Assembly: GCF_002217755.1 (NCBI RefSeq)
Contig: NZ_BCFL01000017.1
Coordinates: 586,442 to 650,441, forward strand
Reading direction: 5' to 3'
DNA length: 64,000 bases
From: Streptomyces hyaluromycini
GTDB taxonomy: Bacteria > Actinomycetota > Actinomycetes > Streptomycetales > Streptomycetaceae
Every line of letters begins with the position of its first letter. Position 1 is the stretch's first letter. Of the stretch, positions 49,149 through 57,505 are shown piece after piece. The translations under genes and the position numbers were made by a program. The notes under the pieces are model-generated. The model had not been told where the DNA came from, searched no databases, and worked only from the letters and a program-made list of their open reading frames with translations.

Positions 49149-50795
49149 TCAGGCGCCCAGCCACACCGTGGTGTCGGGCGGGAGCGTGCCGTCATGCGGC
49201 AACGGCACGCTCGCCAGCAGCACTTCGCCCGGCGGCAGCGGCACCGGCGCGTCCGACACGTTCGTGACGCAACGCCAGCCCTCCGTCCGGGCGAAGTGCA
49301 GCACGCCCGCGGGCGCCTCGTCCCAGGTCAGCGTCTCGCCGTCAAGGAGCTTGCGGCGCAGCCGCAGGGCGGTGCGGTAGAGCTCCAGGGTGGAGCCCGC
49401 GGTACCGTCCTGCGCCTCGACGGCGTACGACGCGAACCACTCCGGCTGCGGCAGCCAGGCCCCGCCGGCCCCGAAGCCGTACGACGGACCGTCCGCCGTC
49501 CAGGGCAGCGGCACCCGGCAGCCGTCGCGGCCCTTGCGGGTGTGGCCCGTCTGTGCCCAGATCGGGTCCTGGAGGACGGTGACGGGCAGGTCGGCGACCT
49601 CTACCAGGCCGAGTTCCTCGCCCTGGTAGACGTACGAAGAGCCGGGCAGCGCGAGCATGAGGAGGGTGGCGGCGCGGGCGCGCCTCAGGCCATGGGAGAC
49701 ATCGACGCGCGGCGTGCGGCCGCCGGACAGCAGCCAGGCGTTCTCGTCCGTGCCCGGCGGGAGCGTCAGCCGGGAGGCGTGCCGTACGACGTCGTGGTTG
49801 GAGAGCACCCAGGTGGCGGAGGCGCCGGCCGCGCGGGCGGTGGCGAGCGAGCCGGTGATGACCTCGCGGAGCGCCCCGGCGTCCCAGGGGGTCTGCAGGT
49901 ACTCGAAGTTGAAGGCCTGGCCGAGTTCGTCCGGGCGGGCGTACAGCGCCCGCCGCGCGTCCGGTACCCAGGCCTCGGCGACGGCCGTGCGGGGCGGGCT
50001 GTAACTGTCGAAGATCTTGCGCCAGTCGCGGTAGATCTCGTGCACCTCGTCGCGGTCCCAGTAGGGGTGGGTGCCGGGCGCGACGCGCTCCAGCGCCTCC
50101 TCGCCGGTCGGGCCCAACTCCGCGACGTCCCGCAGCGGTTCGGTGAGGTCCTTCACCAGGGCGTGGGCCACGTCGACGCGGAAGCCGTCCACGCCCCGGT
50201 CGGACCAGAAGCGCAGGGTGGTGCGGAAGTCGGCGCGGACCTCCTCGTGCGCCCAGTTCAGGTCGGGCTGCTCGGGGGCGAAGAGGTGCAGGTACCACTC
50301 GCCGTCCGGGACCCGGCGCCAGGCGCTGCCGCCGAACACCGACTGCCAGTCGGAGGGCGGGAGTTCGCCGTGCGCACCGCGGCCGGGCCGGAAGACGTAG
50401 CGGTCCCGGGCCGCGGAGCCGGGGCCGGACAGCAGGGCCTCCCGGAACCAGGGGTGCAGGTGCGAGGTGTGGTTCGGGACGATGTCGACGATCACCTTCA
50501 GGCCCAGCCGGTGCGCCTCGGCGGTCATCGCGTCGAAGTCGTCCAGGGTGCCCAGGCGCGGGTCGACGCCGCGGTGGTCGGCGACGTCGTAGCCGCCGTC
50601 GGCGAGCTCGGACGGGTAGAACGGGCTGAGCCACAGGGCGTCCACGCCGAGCGCGCCCAGATGGGACAGCCGCCCGGTGATGCCCTTGAGGTCACCGAGC
50701 CCGTCGCCGTCCGCGTCGGCGAAGCTGCGCGGATACACCTGGTAGATCACGGCCTGACGCCACCAGTCGGGATTCCTGGAGGAGAGGTCGACCAC
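49149..50795 (-). CDS. GH13 alpha-glucosidase
   Basis: 548-residue alpha-amylase-family enzyme of the oligo-1,6/alpha-1,4-glucosidase type. Conserved regions: VIVDIVPNHTSHLHPWF, GFRVDVAHALVKDL with nucleophile Asp, TAVAEAWVPDARRA with acid/base Glu, and WVLSNHDVVRHASRL. It hydrolyses short maltooligosaccharides to glucose. No signal peptide, so cytoplasmic. GTG 50795 follows GAAAGGAA. Streptomyces maltose operons carry such a gene beside malEFG, but no transporter is here. Confidence 0.93.
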   Translation of the reverse strand: MVDLSSRNPDWWRQAVIYQVYPRSFADADGDGLGDLKGITGRLSHLGALGVDALWLSPFYPSELADGGYDVADHRGVDPRLGTLDDFDAMTAEAHRLGLKVIVDIVPNHTSHLHPWFREALLSGPGSAARDRYVFRPGRGAHGELPPSDWQSVFGGSAWRRVPDGEWYLHLFAPEQPDLNWAHEEVRADFRTTLRFWSDRGVDGFRVDVAHALVKDLTEPLRDVAELGPTGEEALERVAPGTHPYWDRDEVHEIYRDWRKIFDSYSPPRTAVAEAWVPDARRALYARPDELGQAFNFEYLQTPWDAGALREVITGSLATARAAGASATWVLSNHDVVRHASRLTLPPGTDENAWLLSGGRTPRVDVSHGLRRARAATLLMLALPGSSYVYQGEELGLVEVADLPVTVLQDPIWAQTGHTRKGRDGCRVPLPWTADGPSYGFGAGGAWLPQPEWFASYAVEAQDGTAGSTLELYRTALRLRRKLLDGETLTWDEAPAGVLHFARTEGWRCVTNVSDAPVPLPPGEVLLASVPLPHDGTLPPDTTVWLGA

Positions 50796-51135
50796 GCGCG
50801 TTCCTTTCGGGCGGAGAAACACCGATCGGGCGGAGAGACACCGAGAAGAAGTCTGTCCCTATTGCCGAGAAAGCGAAACTTCACACCGGCCGGAGCGGAT
50901 CGTTCCCCGTGTGAGGGAGTTGTGATGGTGCCCGAACCACCCTTGATTCAAGGCAGGTTGACAGGGTTCGGCAGGGCCAACCACCATGGGCCGCACACTG
51001 TGGCGCATGTGACCAATGGGCGCAGTGTCTCTTCGCTTTCCGCTGCCCTTCCGCCGCCCGTCCGCTGCCCTTCCGTTCTTCGCGACGGGCATCGACGGGC
51101 CGGCGAGAGATGAGCACCCCACGGATGGGATCTCC
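50796..51135. promoter_or_regulatory. Divergent region between GH13 and sortase-substrate genes
   Basis: 340 bases, no gene. Contains the perfect 13-bp palindrome CCTTGATTCAAGG (50941-50953) and several runs that could hold promoters. GGATGGGA (51122-51129) is the ribosome site of the rightward gene. LacI-family maltose regulators bind palindromes, but this one is not their known sequence. Confidence 0.4.
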
Positions 51136-52077
51136 ATGTCCATAGCCAGACATGTCACCGCGCGTCGCCTGCTGGGGACGGGCGTCGCGTCGTTCGCCCT
51201 GTGCGCCGCCTCCGTCGCCGGCGCGTCCGGCGCCTGGGCGAACAGCACCCCGGGCGGTGACGGCTGGAAGTCCGGCGGCCACTACAGCCCCGGCACCGGC
51301 GCCGGTACGGAGACCGGTACCGACAAGTGCCAGTTCTCGATCGACGGCTCGAACTTCTACGACTCGGTGAAGGTCGACGACCAGAACCTGAAGGTCACCG
51401 ACGACGGCAAGGTCCACCTCAAGGTCCGTGCCGCCGGCGACGCCGCCTCCTGCACCGCCTCACTTGCCTCCTACATCGCCCACGGTCCCACCTTCGCCAC
51501 CTCGGGCCAGCAGATCTTCGTCGACTTCGACACCGTGACGGTCAAGCAGGGCCAGACCGACTCCCTCGACATCGCGGTCCCGGACGCCGGCTGCTTCGCG
51601 CAGATCGACCTCTACCGGGGCGCGACGAAGTTCGACGGGAACACGGACGCCAACGACGGCTTCGAGCACGGCGACCTGCCGGCCGGCCCGGACCACACGG
51701 TCATCAAGGACAAGCTGATCGCGTCCTGGAACGGCGGTACGAAGGACTGCTCGACGACCGAGTCGTCCTCGCCGTCCCCGTCGCCCTCCGCCTCCGAGTC
51801 GGAGTCCACCCCGGCCACCCCGCCGCCCGCCGAGACCACCACCCCGGCGCCCTCGGAGAGCTCGGCGACCGGCACGGCCTCCGCGTCCCCCTCCCCGTCC
51901 GAGTCGACGACCTCCCCGGCGTCGGCCCCGAGCACCGACTCCGGCGGTGGCGGCGACCTGGCCCACACCGGCGCCAGCTCCAGCACCGGTTACATCGCCG
52001 GCGGCGCGGCCCTGCTGCTGGCCGGCGGCGGCGCGATCGTCGTCGCGAGCCGGCGCCGCAGGGCGACCCGCGCCTGA
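51136..52077 (+). CDS. Class E sortase substrate, LAxTG surface protein
   Basis: 313 residues. Signal peptide (TGVASFALCAASVAGASGAW), a folded domain of about 150 residues with paired Cys (DKCQFSIDGSNFYDSVKVDD; CFAQIDLYRGATKFDG; KDC), a Ser/Pro/Thr/Glu stalk, then the sorting signal LAHTG, a hydrophobic helix (YIAGGAALLLAGGGAIVV) and RRRRATRA. LAxTG is the class E sortase motif in Streptomyces, so it should be linked to peptidoglycan. The folded domain was not recognised. Confidence 0.9.
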   Translation: MSIARHVTARRLLGTGVASFALCAASVAGASGAWANSTPGGDGWKSGGHYSPGTGAGTETGTDKCQFSIDGSNFYDSVKVDDQNLKVTDDGKVHLKVRAAGDAASCTASLASYIAHGPTFATSGQQIFVDFDTVTVKQGQTDSLDIAVPDAGCFAQIDLYRGATKFDGNTDANDGFEHGDLPAGPDHTVIKDKLIASWNGGTKDCSTTESSSPSPSPSASESESTPATPPPAETTTPAPSESSATGTASASPSPSESTTSPASAPSTDSGGGGDLAHTGASSSTGYIAGGAALLLAGGGAIVVASRRRRATRA

Positions 52078-52093
52078 TCCCTCCGGGTACGTC

Positions 52094-52130
52094 CGTACGC
52101 CCCGGCCGTCGTGGACGGCCGGGGCGTACG
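52094..52130 (+). terminator. 17-bp perfect stem-loop after sortase-substrate gene
   Basis: Perfect inverted repeat (arms 52094-52110 and 52114-52130; core GTACGCCCCGGCCGTC) with a three-base GTG loop, 17 bases after the stop. Strong G/C stem without T-run fits a Streptomyces intrinsic terminator. Confidence 0.8.
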
Positions 52131-52173
52131 TGTGTCCCCGAGGCCGGCGGCTGAGCGGGGCCGGCGAACGGCA

Positions 52174-52236
52174 GCGCCCTGAAGGGGCGCGGGGCCGTAT
52201 CCATATGCGGCTCCGCCGCGTGGGCGCGACCAGCCA
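52174..52236. repeat. Dispersed repeat family B, inverted copy
   Basis: Runs opposite to the other three copies: AGCGCCCTGAAGGGGCGC first, then CGGCTCCGCCGCGTGGGCGC and the GACCAGCC end. It lies between the terminator of the surface protein and the MITE-like element. Confidence 0.75.
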
Positions 52237-52288
52237 CGACGGCGCCGCAGTCGGCAGACGGCCTGTCCCGGCACTTCCAGCGGAGCAC

Positions 52289-52467
52289 CTAGGGCCTGTC
52301 TGACAATTCCCGTCGTCGCCCGGAGGGCGGCCTCGCGGCGTCAGGTGCGTGCTCTCGGCGTGCCGGGCGTAGGCCCTCGTACTGGACGTACTTGGGTCTG
52401 CGCCCGGTGCGGCGAGAGTGCGTGCATGGCGTCGCGAGGCAGACGGGAATTGTCAGACAGGCCCTAG
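52289..52467. mobile_element. 179-bp MITE-like hairpin element
   Basis: Perfect 26-bp terminal inverted repeats at 52289-52314 and 52442-52467 (outer end CTAGGGCCTGTCTGACAATT). The inside is also largely self-complementary, pairing around GTACTGGACGTAC near 52380, so the whole element can form one long hairpin. No ORF. CTAG at both ends fits TA/CTAG-targeting elements such as IS630 or IS5 groups. I recall similar GGGCCTGTCTGACAATT repeats in many Streptomyces genomes. The right end supplies the stop codon of the nucleoside hydrolase gene. Confidence 0.85.
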
Positions 52468-53441
52468 CGGCCGACGGTCTCCAGGTACAGGCTGACGTAC
52501 CGCTTCACGTCCACGTCCAACGCCACGTCCACCAGGGCCTGTTCGCGGGTACCGCCATGGATCTCGGCCTCGCCGGGGCGGGGGCGGCGGTCGACGATGG
52601 TCTGGCCCCGGGTGGGCCCCGGGGCGAGGGAGACCTCGACCGGGAGGAGCCGGGTGGTCAGACCGGCCGGATCGGCCACGGCACAGACCGCGCCCGCGTC
52701 ACCGAGGCCGCCGTCCGGGTCGTCGCCGTCCTGCCCTTCGCCGTCCGGATCGGGGGCGGCGGGCCGGTGCGCGAGCAGTTCTCCGGCGAGCCGGGCCCCC
52801 GGTTCCGCGCTCGCGCGCAGCCGTCGTACCTCCGCGCCCGGCACCACGACCCGCTGGAAGACGTCCAGCCCGTACATGGTGATCGGCACTCCGGCGGTGA
52901 GCAGGACGGCGGCGGCCTCGGGGTCGTGCCAGACGTTGAACTCGGCGACCGGGGTGGCGTTCCCGGTGGCGACCGCGCCGCCCATGAACACGATCCGCTC
53001 GATGTTCCGGGTCACCTCCGGGTGGGTGCGCAGCAGCAGGGCGATGTTGGTGAGCGGCGCGGTGGGGATGAGGGTGACCGGGCGGGGCGAGCCGAGGATC
53101 TCGCGGCGCAGCAGGGTGACGGCGTCGACGTCGGCGGGGCGCCGGGTCGGCGCGGGCAGCCCGAGGTCCCCCATCCCGTCCGCCCCGTGCACATGCCGTG
53201 CCGACCGCGCCGCCTCGATCAGCGGCCGCTCGGCGCCCCGGGCGACGGGAACGTCCCCGGCCCCGGCCTGCTCCAGCACGGTCAGGGTGTTGCGGACCAC
53301 CCCGTCCACGTCCGTGTTCCCGGCGACACAGGTCACCGCCCGCAGCTCCAGCCCCGGGTGACGGACGGCGAACAGCAGGGCGAGGGCGTCGTCGACACCG
53401 GTGTCACAGTCGATGATCACGGGGATGCGCTGACCGGCCAC
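52464..53441 (-). CDS. Inosine-uridine-type nucleoside hydrolase, altered C-terminus
   Basis: 325 residues. The N-terminal metal site IIDCDTGVDDALALLFA is intact, as are VTLIPTAPLTNIALLL, RIVFMGGAVATGNATPVAEF and NVWHDPEAAAVLL. In the C-terminal region, where family members usually have a catalytic HDA/HDP motif, it reads GGLGDAGAVCAVADP after an acidic low-complexity stretch, so the His seems lost. The TAG stop falls within the terminal repeat of the MITE-like element. It may be inactive or changed in specificity. Confidence 0.88.
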   Translation of the reverse strand: MAGQRIPVIIDCDTGVDDALALLFAVRHPGLELRAVTCVAGNTDVDGVVRNTLTVLEQAGAGDVPVARGAERPLIEAARSARHVHGADGMGDLGLPAPTRRPADVDAVTLLRREILGSPRPVTLIPTAPLTNIALLLRTHPEVTRNIERIVFMGGAVATGNATPVAEFNVWHDPEAAAVLLTAGVPITMYGLDVFQRVVVPGAEVRRLRASAEPGARLAGELLAHRPAAPDPDGEGQDGDDPDGGLGDAGAVCAVADPAGLTTRLLPVEVSLAPGPTRGQTIVDRRPRPGEAEIHGGTREQALVDVALDVDVKRYVSLYLETVGR

Positions 53442-53554
53442 AGGGGGCTCCTTCCGTCAGCCCTGACTCTAAGCGCCAGAGGGAGCCTTTCAGCGGACGG
53501 ATCCCCGCAGCCGACGGCAGCCCGGCCCGATCCACTGACGGCGCCCCTCCCTCT

Positions 53555-54445
53555 TCACTCCCCCTCGAAGTAATGCCCCTCCTCAAGGTCCGCCAGCAGT
53601 CCCGCCTCCACCGGCTGCCACCCCAGCAGCTCCCGGGTCCGTTCGCTCCGCACCGGCGCATCAAGCGATATCAGCCCGCCGAAGAACCCGAAGTGCCCGG
53701 CGAGCCGCTCCCCCGGAACGCTCTCCGCCGGCACCCCCAGCCGCCGCCCGATCACCTCGGCGATGTCCCGCACCGCGACCCCTTCCTCGGCCGCCGCATG
53801 CAGCTCCGCGCCCGCCGGCGCCTTCTCCAACGCCAGCCGGAACAACCGCCCGAGGTCCAGCGTGTGCACGGCGGACCACCGGTTCGACCCGTCCCCGGCA
53901 TAGCCGGAGACCCCCGTGGCCCGCGCGGTCCGGATCAGGATCGGCAGGAACCCGCTCCGGTCCCGCGTACTGTGCACGACCGGCGGAATCCCCACGAGCA
54001 CGGCACGCACCCCCCGCTCGGCGAACTCGCCGAACAGCCGCCCCGTGGCGATCCGGGGGTTGGCGCCGTACGCCCCGGCGAGATGCTCGTTGCCGTCGCC
54101 GCGCCCCATGCCGACCCCCAGGAGGGCCTTGCCGGTCCCGGCGAGCGCCTCGCCGAACACCTGCACCACGGTCCGGTCGGCCGCCGCCGCCCCGGCCATG
54201 TCCCCGGCGGCCATCGCCGCGTGGTCGAAGGCGAGATGGACGACGGCGTCGGCGTCGGCCGCGGCCGCCCGCAGGCCGTCCGGATCCGCCAGGTCACCGC
54301 GGCGCACCTGGGCGCCCAGGGCCTTGACGCCCGCCGCGGAGTTCTCGGACCGGGCGAGGCCGACGACCTCGTGCCCGGCGTTCAGCAGTTCGGGAATGAC
54401 GGCGGAGGCGATGTGACCGCTCGCGCCGGTGACGAAAACACGCAT
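53555..54445 (-). CDS. NAD(P)-dependent epimerase/dehydratase-like extended SDR
   Basis: 296 residues. Rossmann motif VFVTGASGHIASAVIPELL, ARSENSAAGVKALGAQVRRG and VHLAFDH at the NAD-binding site. The central part lacks a clear YxxxK, as in many atypical extended SDRs. Divergent from a TetR gene with a large perfect palindrome between, so it is most likely the target of that TetR protein. Substrate unknown. Confidence 0.88.
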   Translation of the reverse strand: MRVFVTGASGHIASAVIPELLNAGHEVVGLARSENSAAGVKALGAQVRRGDLADPDGLRAAAADADAVVHLAFDHAAMAAGDMAGAAAADRTVVQVFGEALAGTGKALLGVGMGRGDGNEHLAGAYGANPRIATGRLFGEFAERGVRAVLVGIPPVVHSTRDRSGFLPILIRTARATGVSGYAGDGSNRWSAVHTLDLGRLFRLALEKAPAGAELHAAAEEGVAVRDIAEVIGRRLGVPAESVPGERLAGHFGFFGGLISLDAPVRSERTRELLGWQPVEAGLLADLEEGHYFEGE

Positions 54446-54474
54446 GACAGCACTCTCCCGATGGACGAGAAGAA

Positions 54475-54531
54475 GGTGATGTGACTCGGTACCGTCACCA
54501 TACCCGCGTGACGGTACCGAGTCACATCACC
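54475..54531. promoter_or_regulatory. 24-bp perfect inverted repeat, TetR operator pair
   Basis: Arms 54475-54498 and 54508-54531 are perfect complements with a nine-base spacer. Each arm contains an 18-bp near-palindrome around CGGTACCG (GTGACTCGGTACCGTCAC), so two adjacent TetR dimers could bind. It covers the space between divergent SDR and TetR starts. Confidence 0.8.
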
Positions 54532-54543
54532 TAGGCTGTCCCC

Positions 54544-55116
54544 ATGGCCCGATGGGAACCGAACGCACGACTGCGCCTCGTGCAAGCCGCGATCGACCTG
54601 TTCGGCGAGCAGGGGTACGACAGCACCACCGTCGCCCAGATCGCCGAGCGGGCCGGGCTGACCAAGACGACGTTCTTCCGGCACTTCCCGGACAAGCGCG
54701 AGGTGCTGTTCGCGGGCCAGGAGGAGCACGGCCGCCTCCTGGCCGAGGGAGCCGCGGCCGCGCCCGGCACCGCGACCCCGCTGGAGACGGTGGCCGCCGC
54801 CCTGGACGCCCTGGCCGCCTCCTTCACCCCGGAGCAGCGCGCGTTCGGCCCCCGGCTGATGCAGGTCATCGGCAGCCACAGCGAGCTGCGGGAACGCGCC
54901 GCGTTCAAGAGCCTCAACCTCAGCACGACGCTGGCCAAGGCCCTCCACGACCGCGGCGTACCCGACCCCACCGCGTCCCTCGCCGCCCACCTGGGCGCCC
55001 AGGCCTTCTCGACCGCCTTCGCCCGCTGGATCACCCCGGCGAACGACCGCACCCTCCCCGACCTGACCCACCAGTCCCTGAACGAACTACGCGAGGCGAC
55101 CGCGGCCCTCACGTAA
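54544..55116 (+). CDS. TetR/AcrR-family regulator
   Basis: 190 residues. N-terminal HTH: RLVQAAIDLFGEQGYDSTTV, AQIAERAGLTKTTFFRHFPDKRE. The ligand domain is variable. ATG 54544 lies 13 bases after the palindrome and may be leaderless or nearly so. Autoregulation and control of the divergent SDR gene are expected. Confidence 0.92.
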   Translation: MARWEPNARLRLVQAAIDLFGEQGYDSTTVAQIAERAGLTKTTFFRHFPDKREVLFAGQEEHGRLLAEGAAAAPGTATPLETVAAALDALAASFTPEQRAFGPRLMQVIGSHSELRERAAFKSLNLSTTLAKALHDRGVPDPTASLAAHLGAQAFSTAFARWITPANDRTLPDLTHQSLNELREATAALT

Positions 55117-55137
55117 GGGGCCTTCCACCCAAGGAGG

Positions 55138-55614
55138 TCAGCCGAGATGGGGCAGGTCGCGGTGTTCCAGGAAGTGGCGGAGCCGGAGTCGCTGTGTGTG
55201 GTGCATCGGCAGGTGGGGGATCTCTTCCGGCCGGACGAACCGCAGCTCTGTGGACTCGTCCGAGATCGTGAGTCGGCCGCCGACCATGCGGGCGGTGAAG
55301 CAGATGTTGAACTGCCTGCGCACCTCACCGTCCGAGTAGGCGATGACGTGGCGTGGGTCGGTGTACGTGCCCACGAGTCCGGTGATCTCCACGTCCAGAC
55401 CCGTCTCCTCCTTCACCTCCCGGACGGCCGTTCCCGGGAGGGAGTCGGTCATCTCCATGCCGCCACCGGGCAACGCCCAGAGATCGTTGTCCCGGCGGCG
55501 CTGAAGGAGTACGCGCCCTTCGTCGTCGGTGACCACGGCGGACGCGGCGACCACCAGGCTGTTCGGCTCCGGTGCCGCCGGGTCGTCGTAGTACTCGGTC
55601 CGTGCCATGGTCAC
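55138..55614 (-). CDS. Nudix hydrolase
   Basis: 158 residues with Nudix box PGGGMEMTDSLPGTAVREV then KEETGLDV; the first Glu of the consensus is Asp here, while REVKEETG is intact. N-terminal VVAASAVVTDDEGRVLLQRR is typical of NTP/ADP-sugar pyrophosphatases. Cytoplasmic; substrate unknown. It follows the alpha/beta hydrolase gene in the same direction by 21 bases. Confidence 0.92.
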   Translation of the reverse strand: MTMARTEYYDDPAAPEPNSLVVAASAVVTDDEGRVLLQRRRDNDLWALPGGGMEMTDSLPGTAVREVKEETGLDVEITGLVGTYTDPRHVIAYSDGEVRRQFNICFTARMVGGRLTISDESTELRFVRPEEIPHLPMHHTQRLRLRHFLEHRDLPHLG

Positions 55615-55635
55615 CCTTCTTCGGACGCTGCCGGG

Positions 55636-56466
55636 CTAGGCGCGGGGACCCACCGGCAGCTCCGCGATGAACTCGTCGAGGAGGGCGGTGAGTTCGGCCG
55701 GGGTCTCCTCCTGGGGGGCGTGGCCGGCGTCCGGGATGATCTGGACGGCGGTGCGCCACAGGGTGGGGGCGTGCAGCTTGTTGAGGTAGGCCAGGTTGAC
55801 GAACTGTTCGCCCGCGCCGTGCAGGACGGCCAGTGGCCTGTCGAGGGTCGCGACGATCCCGACCTCGTCGGCGGTCGCCCCGGCGAGGCTCGCGCCCAGG
55901 TCGCTGCGGGCGGCGCCGTCCGTGGCCAGGATGTCGGCGACCAGGTCCGCGGTCGACAGGGGCGAGCCGGGGGCGTAGAAGGACTCGGCGTAGGTGCGGG
56001 CGGCGTCCTCGTCGACGTCCGCGGTGAAGCCGACCTGCACCGCCGGGTTCGGGAGGAACGCCTCGGCCAGGTCGCCGGGTCCGCCGATGGGCGGGGTGCC
56101 GAACACGGCGTAGCCGGCCGCGTCCGGGAGCAGGGCGGACGCCTCCAGGGCGATGTGGCCGCCGAGGCTCCATCCGACGATCACGGCCTCCCGTGCGTCG
56201 AGCGCGTCCACGAACCCGGCGAGCACGGCGGCGTAGCCGGGCACCGAGTACACGCCCGACCCGGGCTCCGCCGCCGGGGACGCCCCGTGTCCGGGCAGGT
56301 CGAGGGCCAGGCAGCGGTGACGCCTGCCGAACTCACCGTCCAGGAGATGACGCCAGGTCCTGGAGGACGAGGAGTTGCCGTGCACCAGCACGACCGGGCG
56401 CCCCTGCCCGGGACTGCGGCGGTAGGCGATCTCCCGCCCCGACACACGCACGAATTCGTGAGCCAT
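55636..56466 (-). CDS. Alpha/beta hydrolase
   Basis: 276 residues. Oxyanion region VVLVHGNSSSSRTWRHLL, nucleophile elbow VIVGWSLGGHIALEASALL (GxSxG), and catalytic His in IIPDAGHAPQEETPAEL; acid residue likely in LAVLHGAGEQFV nearby. ATG 56466 is five bases from AGGAG, a second ATG precedes it. Forms a unit with the Nudix gene. Ester, lactone or epoxide substrates are all possible. Confidence 0.9.
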   Translation of the reverse strand: MAHEFVRVSGREIAYRRSPGQGRPVVLVHGNSSSSRTWRHLLDGEFGRRHRCLALDLPGHGASPAAEPGSGVYSVPGYAAVLAGFVDALDAREAVIVGWSLGGHIALEASALLPDAAGYAVFGTPPIGGPGDLAEAFLPNPAVQVGFTADVDEDAARTYAESFYAPGSPLSTADLVADILATDGAARSDLGASLAGATADEVGIVATLDRPLAVLHGAGEQFVNLAYLNKLHAPTLWRTAVQIIPDAGHAPQEETPAELTALLDEFIAELPVGPRA

Positions 56467-56743
56467 CATCTCTCCTGCACACTCTGGGCTGCGGATGGGT
56501 GGAGGCGGTCGCCGGCGGGCAGTCGTGATCGTCGCGGCGCGGCGGATGCCGGCCGGGGGCTGGACGGACGTGGGCGCGCGGGGTGGACCTCTCCGGCGGC
56601 CGGTGGGCACAGGCGGACCACCACCGGAAACCGGGCCGCCCCTGCCGAACCGGGCCGTCCGATCGTAGGCGACCGGCCCCGGGAGCAGGTAGGCGTCGTG
56701 GGGGCCGACAAGGCATCACGTGGGGCGGCGGCGCGTCGCGTTT

Positions 56744-56781
56744 CCCCCGACGGAGCGAGTTGCCCCCGACGGAGCGAGTTG
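56744..56781. repeat. 19-bp tandem repeat x2
   Basis: Two exact copies of cccccgacggagcgagttg plus a six-base start of a third, just before the TetR operator. Might be a slippage duplication or an extra regulator site. Confidence 0.75.
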
Positions 56782-56802
56782 CCCCCGCGCGGACCGGACG
56801 GT

Positions 56803-56828
56803 TTAATAAATGGACGTTCATTTATTAA
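56803..56828. promoter_or_regulatory. Perfect AT-rich palindrome, TetR operator
   Basis: TTAATAAATG (56803-56812) and CATTTATTAA (56819-56828), perfect arms around GACGTT. Very AT-rich in this genome, and 24 bases before the TetR start, so it likely overlaps the promoter and is the binding site of the downstream regulator. Confidence 0.8.
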
Positions 56829-56851
56829 CGGGAGCATGAGAGGCGGCGCTG

Positions 56852-57505
56852 GTGGGACGTCCCCGGGGAGTCGACGACGTGGTGATCCTGCGGGCCGCGG
56901 CACGGGTCATGGGGCGCGAGGGTCCCGCCGGGCTCACCCTGGCCGCCGTGGCCCGCGAGGTCGGACTGGTGCCCGGCACCCTGGTGCAGCGGTTCGGCTC
57001 CAAGCACGGCCTGCTCCTGGCGCTCGCCGACCAGACCACGGCGGACACCGGCGAGTTGATCGAGCGGGTGCGCCGGACCCAGGACTCCGCTCTCGCGGCC
57101 CTGTCGGCCCTGCTCGTGGAGACGATGGCGGAGATGGCCACACCCGAGAGCTTCGCCCGCCATCTGGCCTTCCTCTGCCTGGACCTCACCGACCCCGAGC
57201 TCTACGAGCGTGCCCTGGCCGTCCACCGGGCCCGCACGCGGGCGGTCGAGGGCCTGCTGACGGAGGCGGCCGGCGCGGGCGAACTCCGTACCGGCACGGA
57301 TGTCGCGGCGCTGGCCAGGACCGTACAGGCGATCACCGCGGGCGCGGGCCTGACCTGGGCCCTCGACCGCGACGGCACCCTCGGACAGCGACTGCGGCAG
57401 GAACTCGACGCCGTGCTCTCCCCCCACCTGCCGTCCCCGCACGTCCCGTCCCGCCCCCACGCGCACCCCGGCCCCGCAAGGAACCGGAGGAACGAGGAAT
57501 CATGA
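56852..57505 (+). CDS. TetR-family regulator, first gene of an SDR operon
   Basis: 217 residues. HTH: ILRAAARVMGREGPAGLTLA, VAREVGLVPGTLVQRFGSKH. The ligand domain includes FARHLAFLCLDLTDPELYER. Start GTG 56852. Stop overlaps the SDR start (ATGA), so regulator and enzyme are co-translated. Expected to bind the palindrome just upstream. Confidence 0.92.
   Translation: MGRPRGVDDVVILRAAARVMGREGPAGLTLAAVAREVGLVPGTLVQRFGSKHGLLLALADQTTADTGELIERVRRTQDSALAALSALLVETMAEMATPESFARHLAFLCLDLTDPELYERALAVHRARTRAVEGLLTEAAGAGELRTGTDVAALARTVQAITAGAGLTWALDRDGTLGQRLRQELDAVLSPHLPSPHVPSRPHAHPGPARNRRNEES

Larger units (their letters stand above)
56467..56851. other. Intergenic region with 19-bp tandem repeat and TetR operator
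   Basis: 385 bases between divergent hydrolase and TetR genes. It holds the repeat at 56744-56781 and the operator at 56803-56828; the rest shows nothing I can name. Confidence 0.5.
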
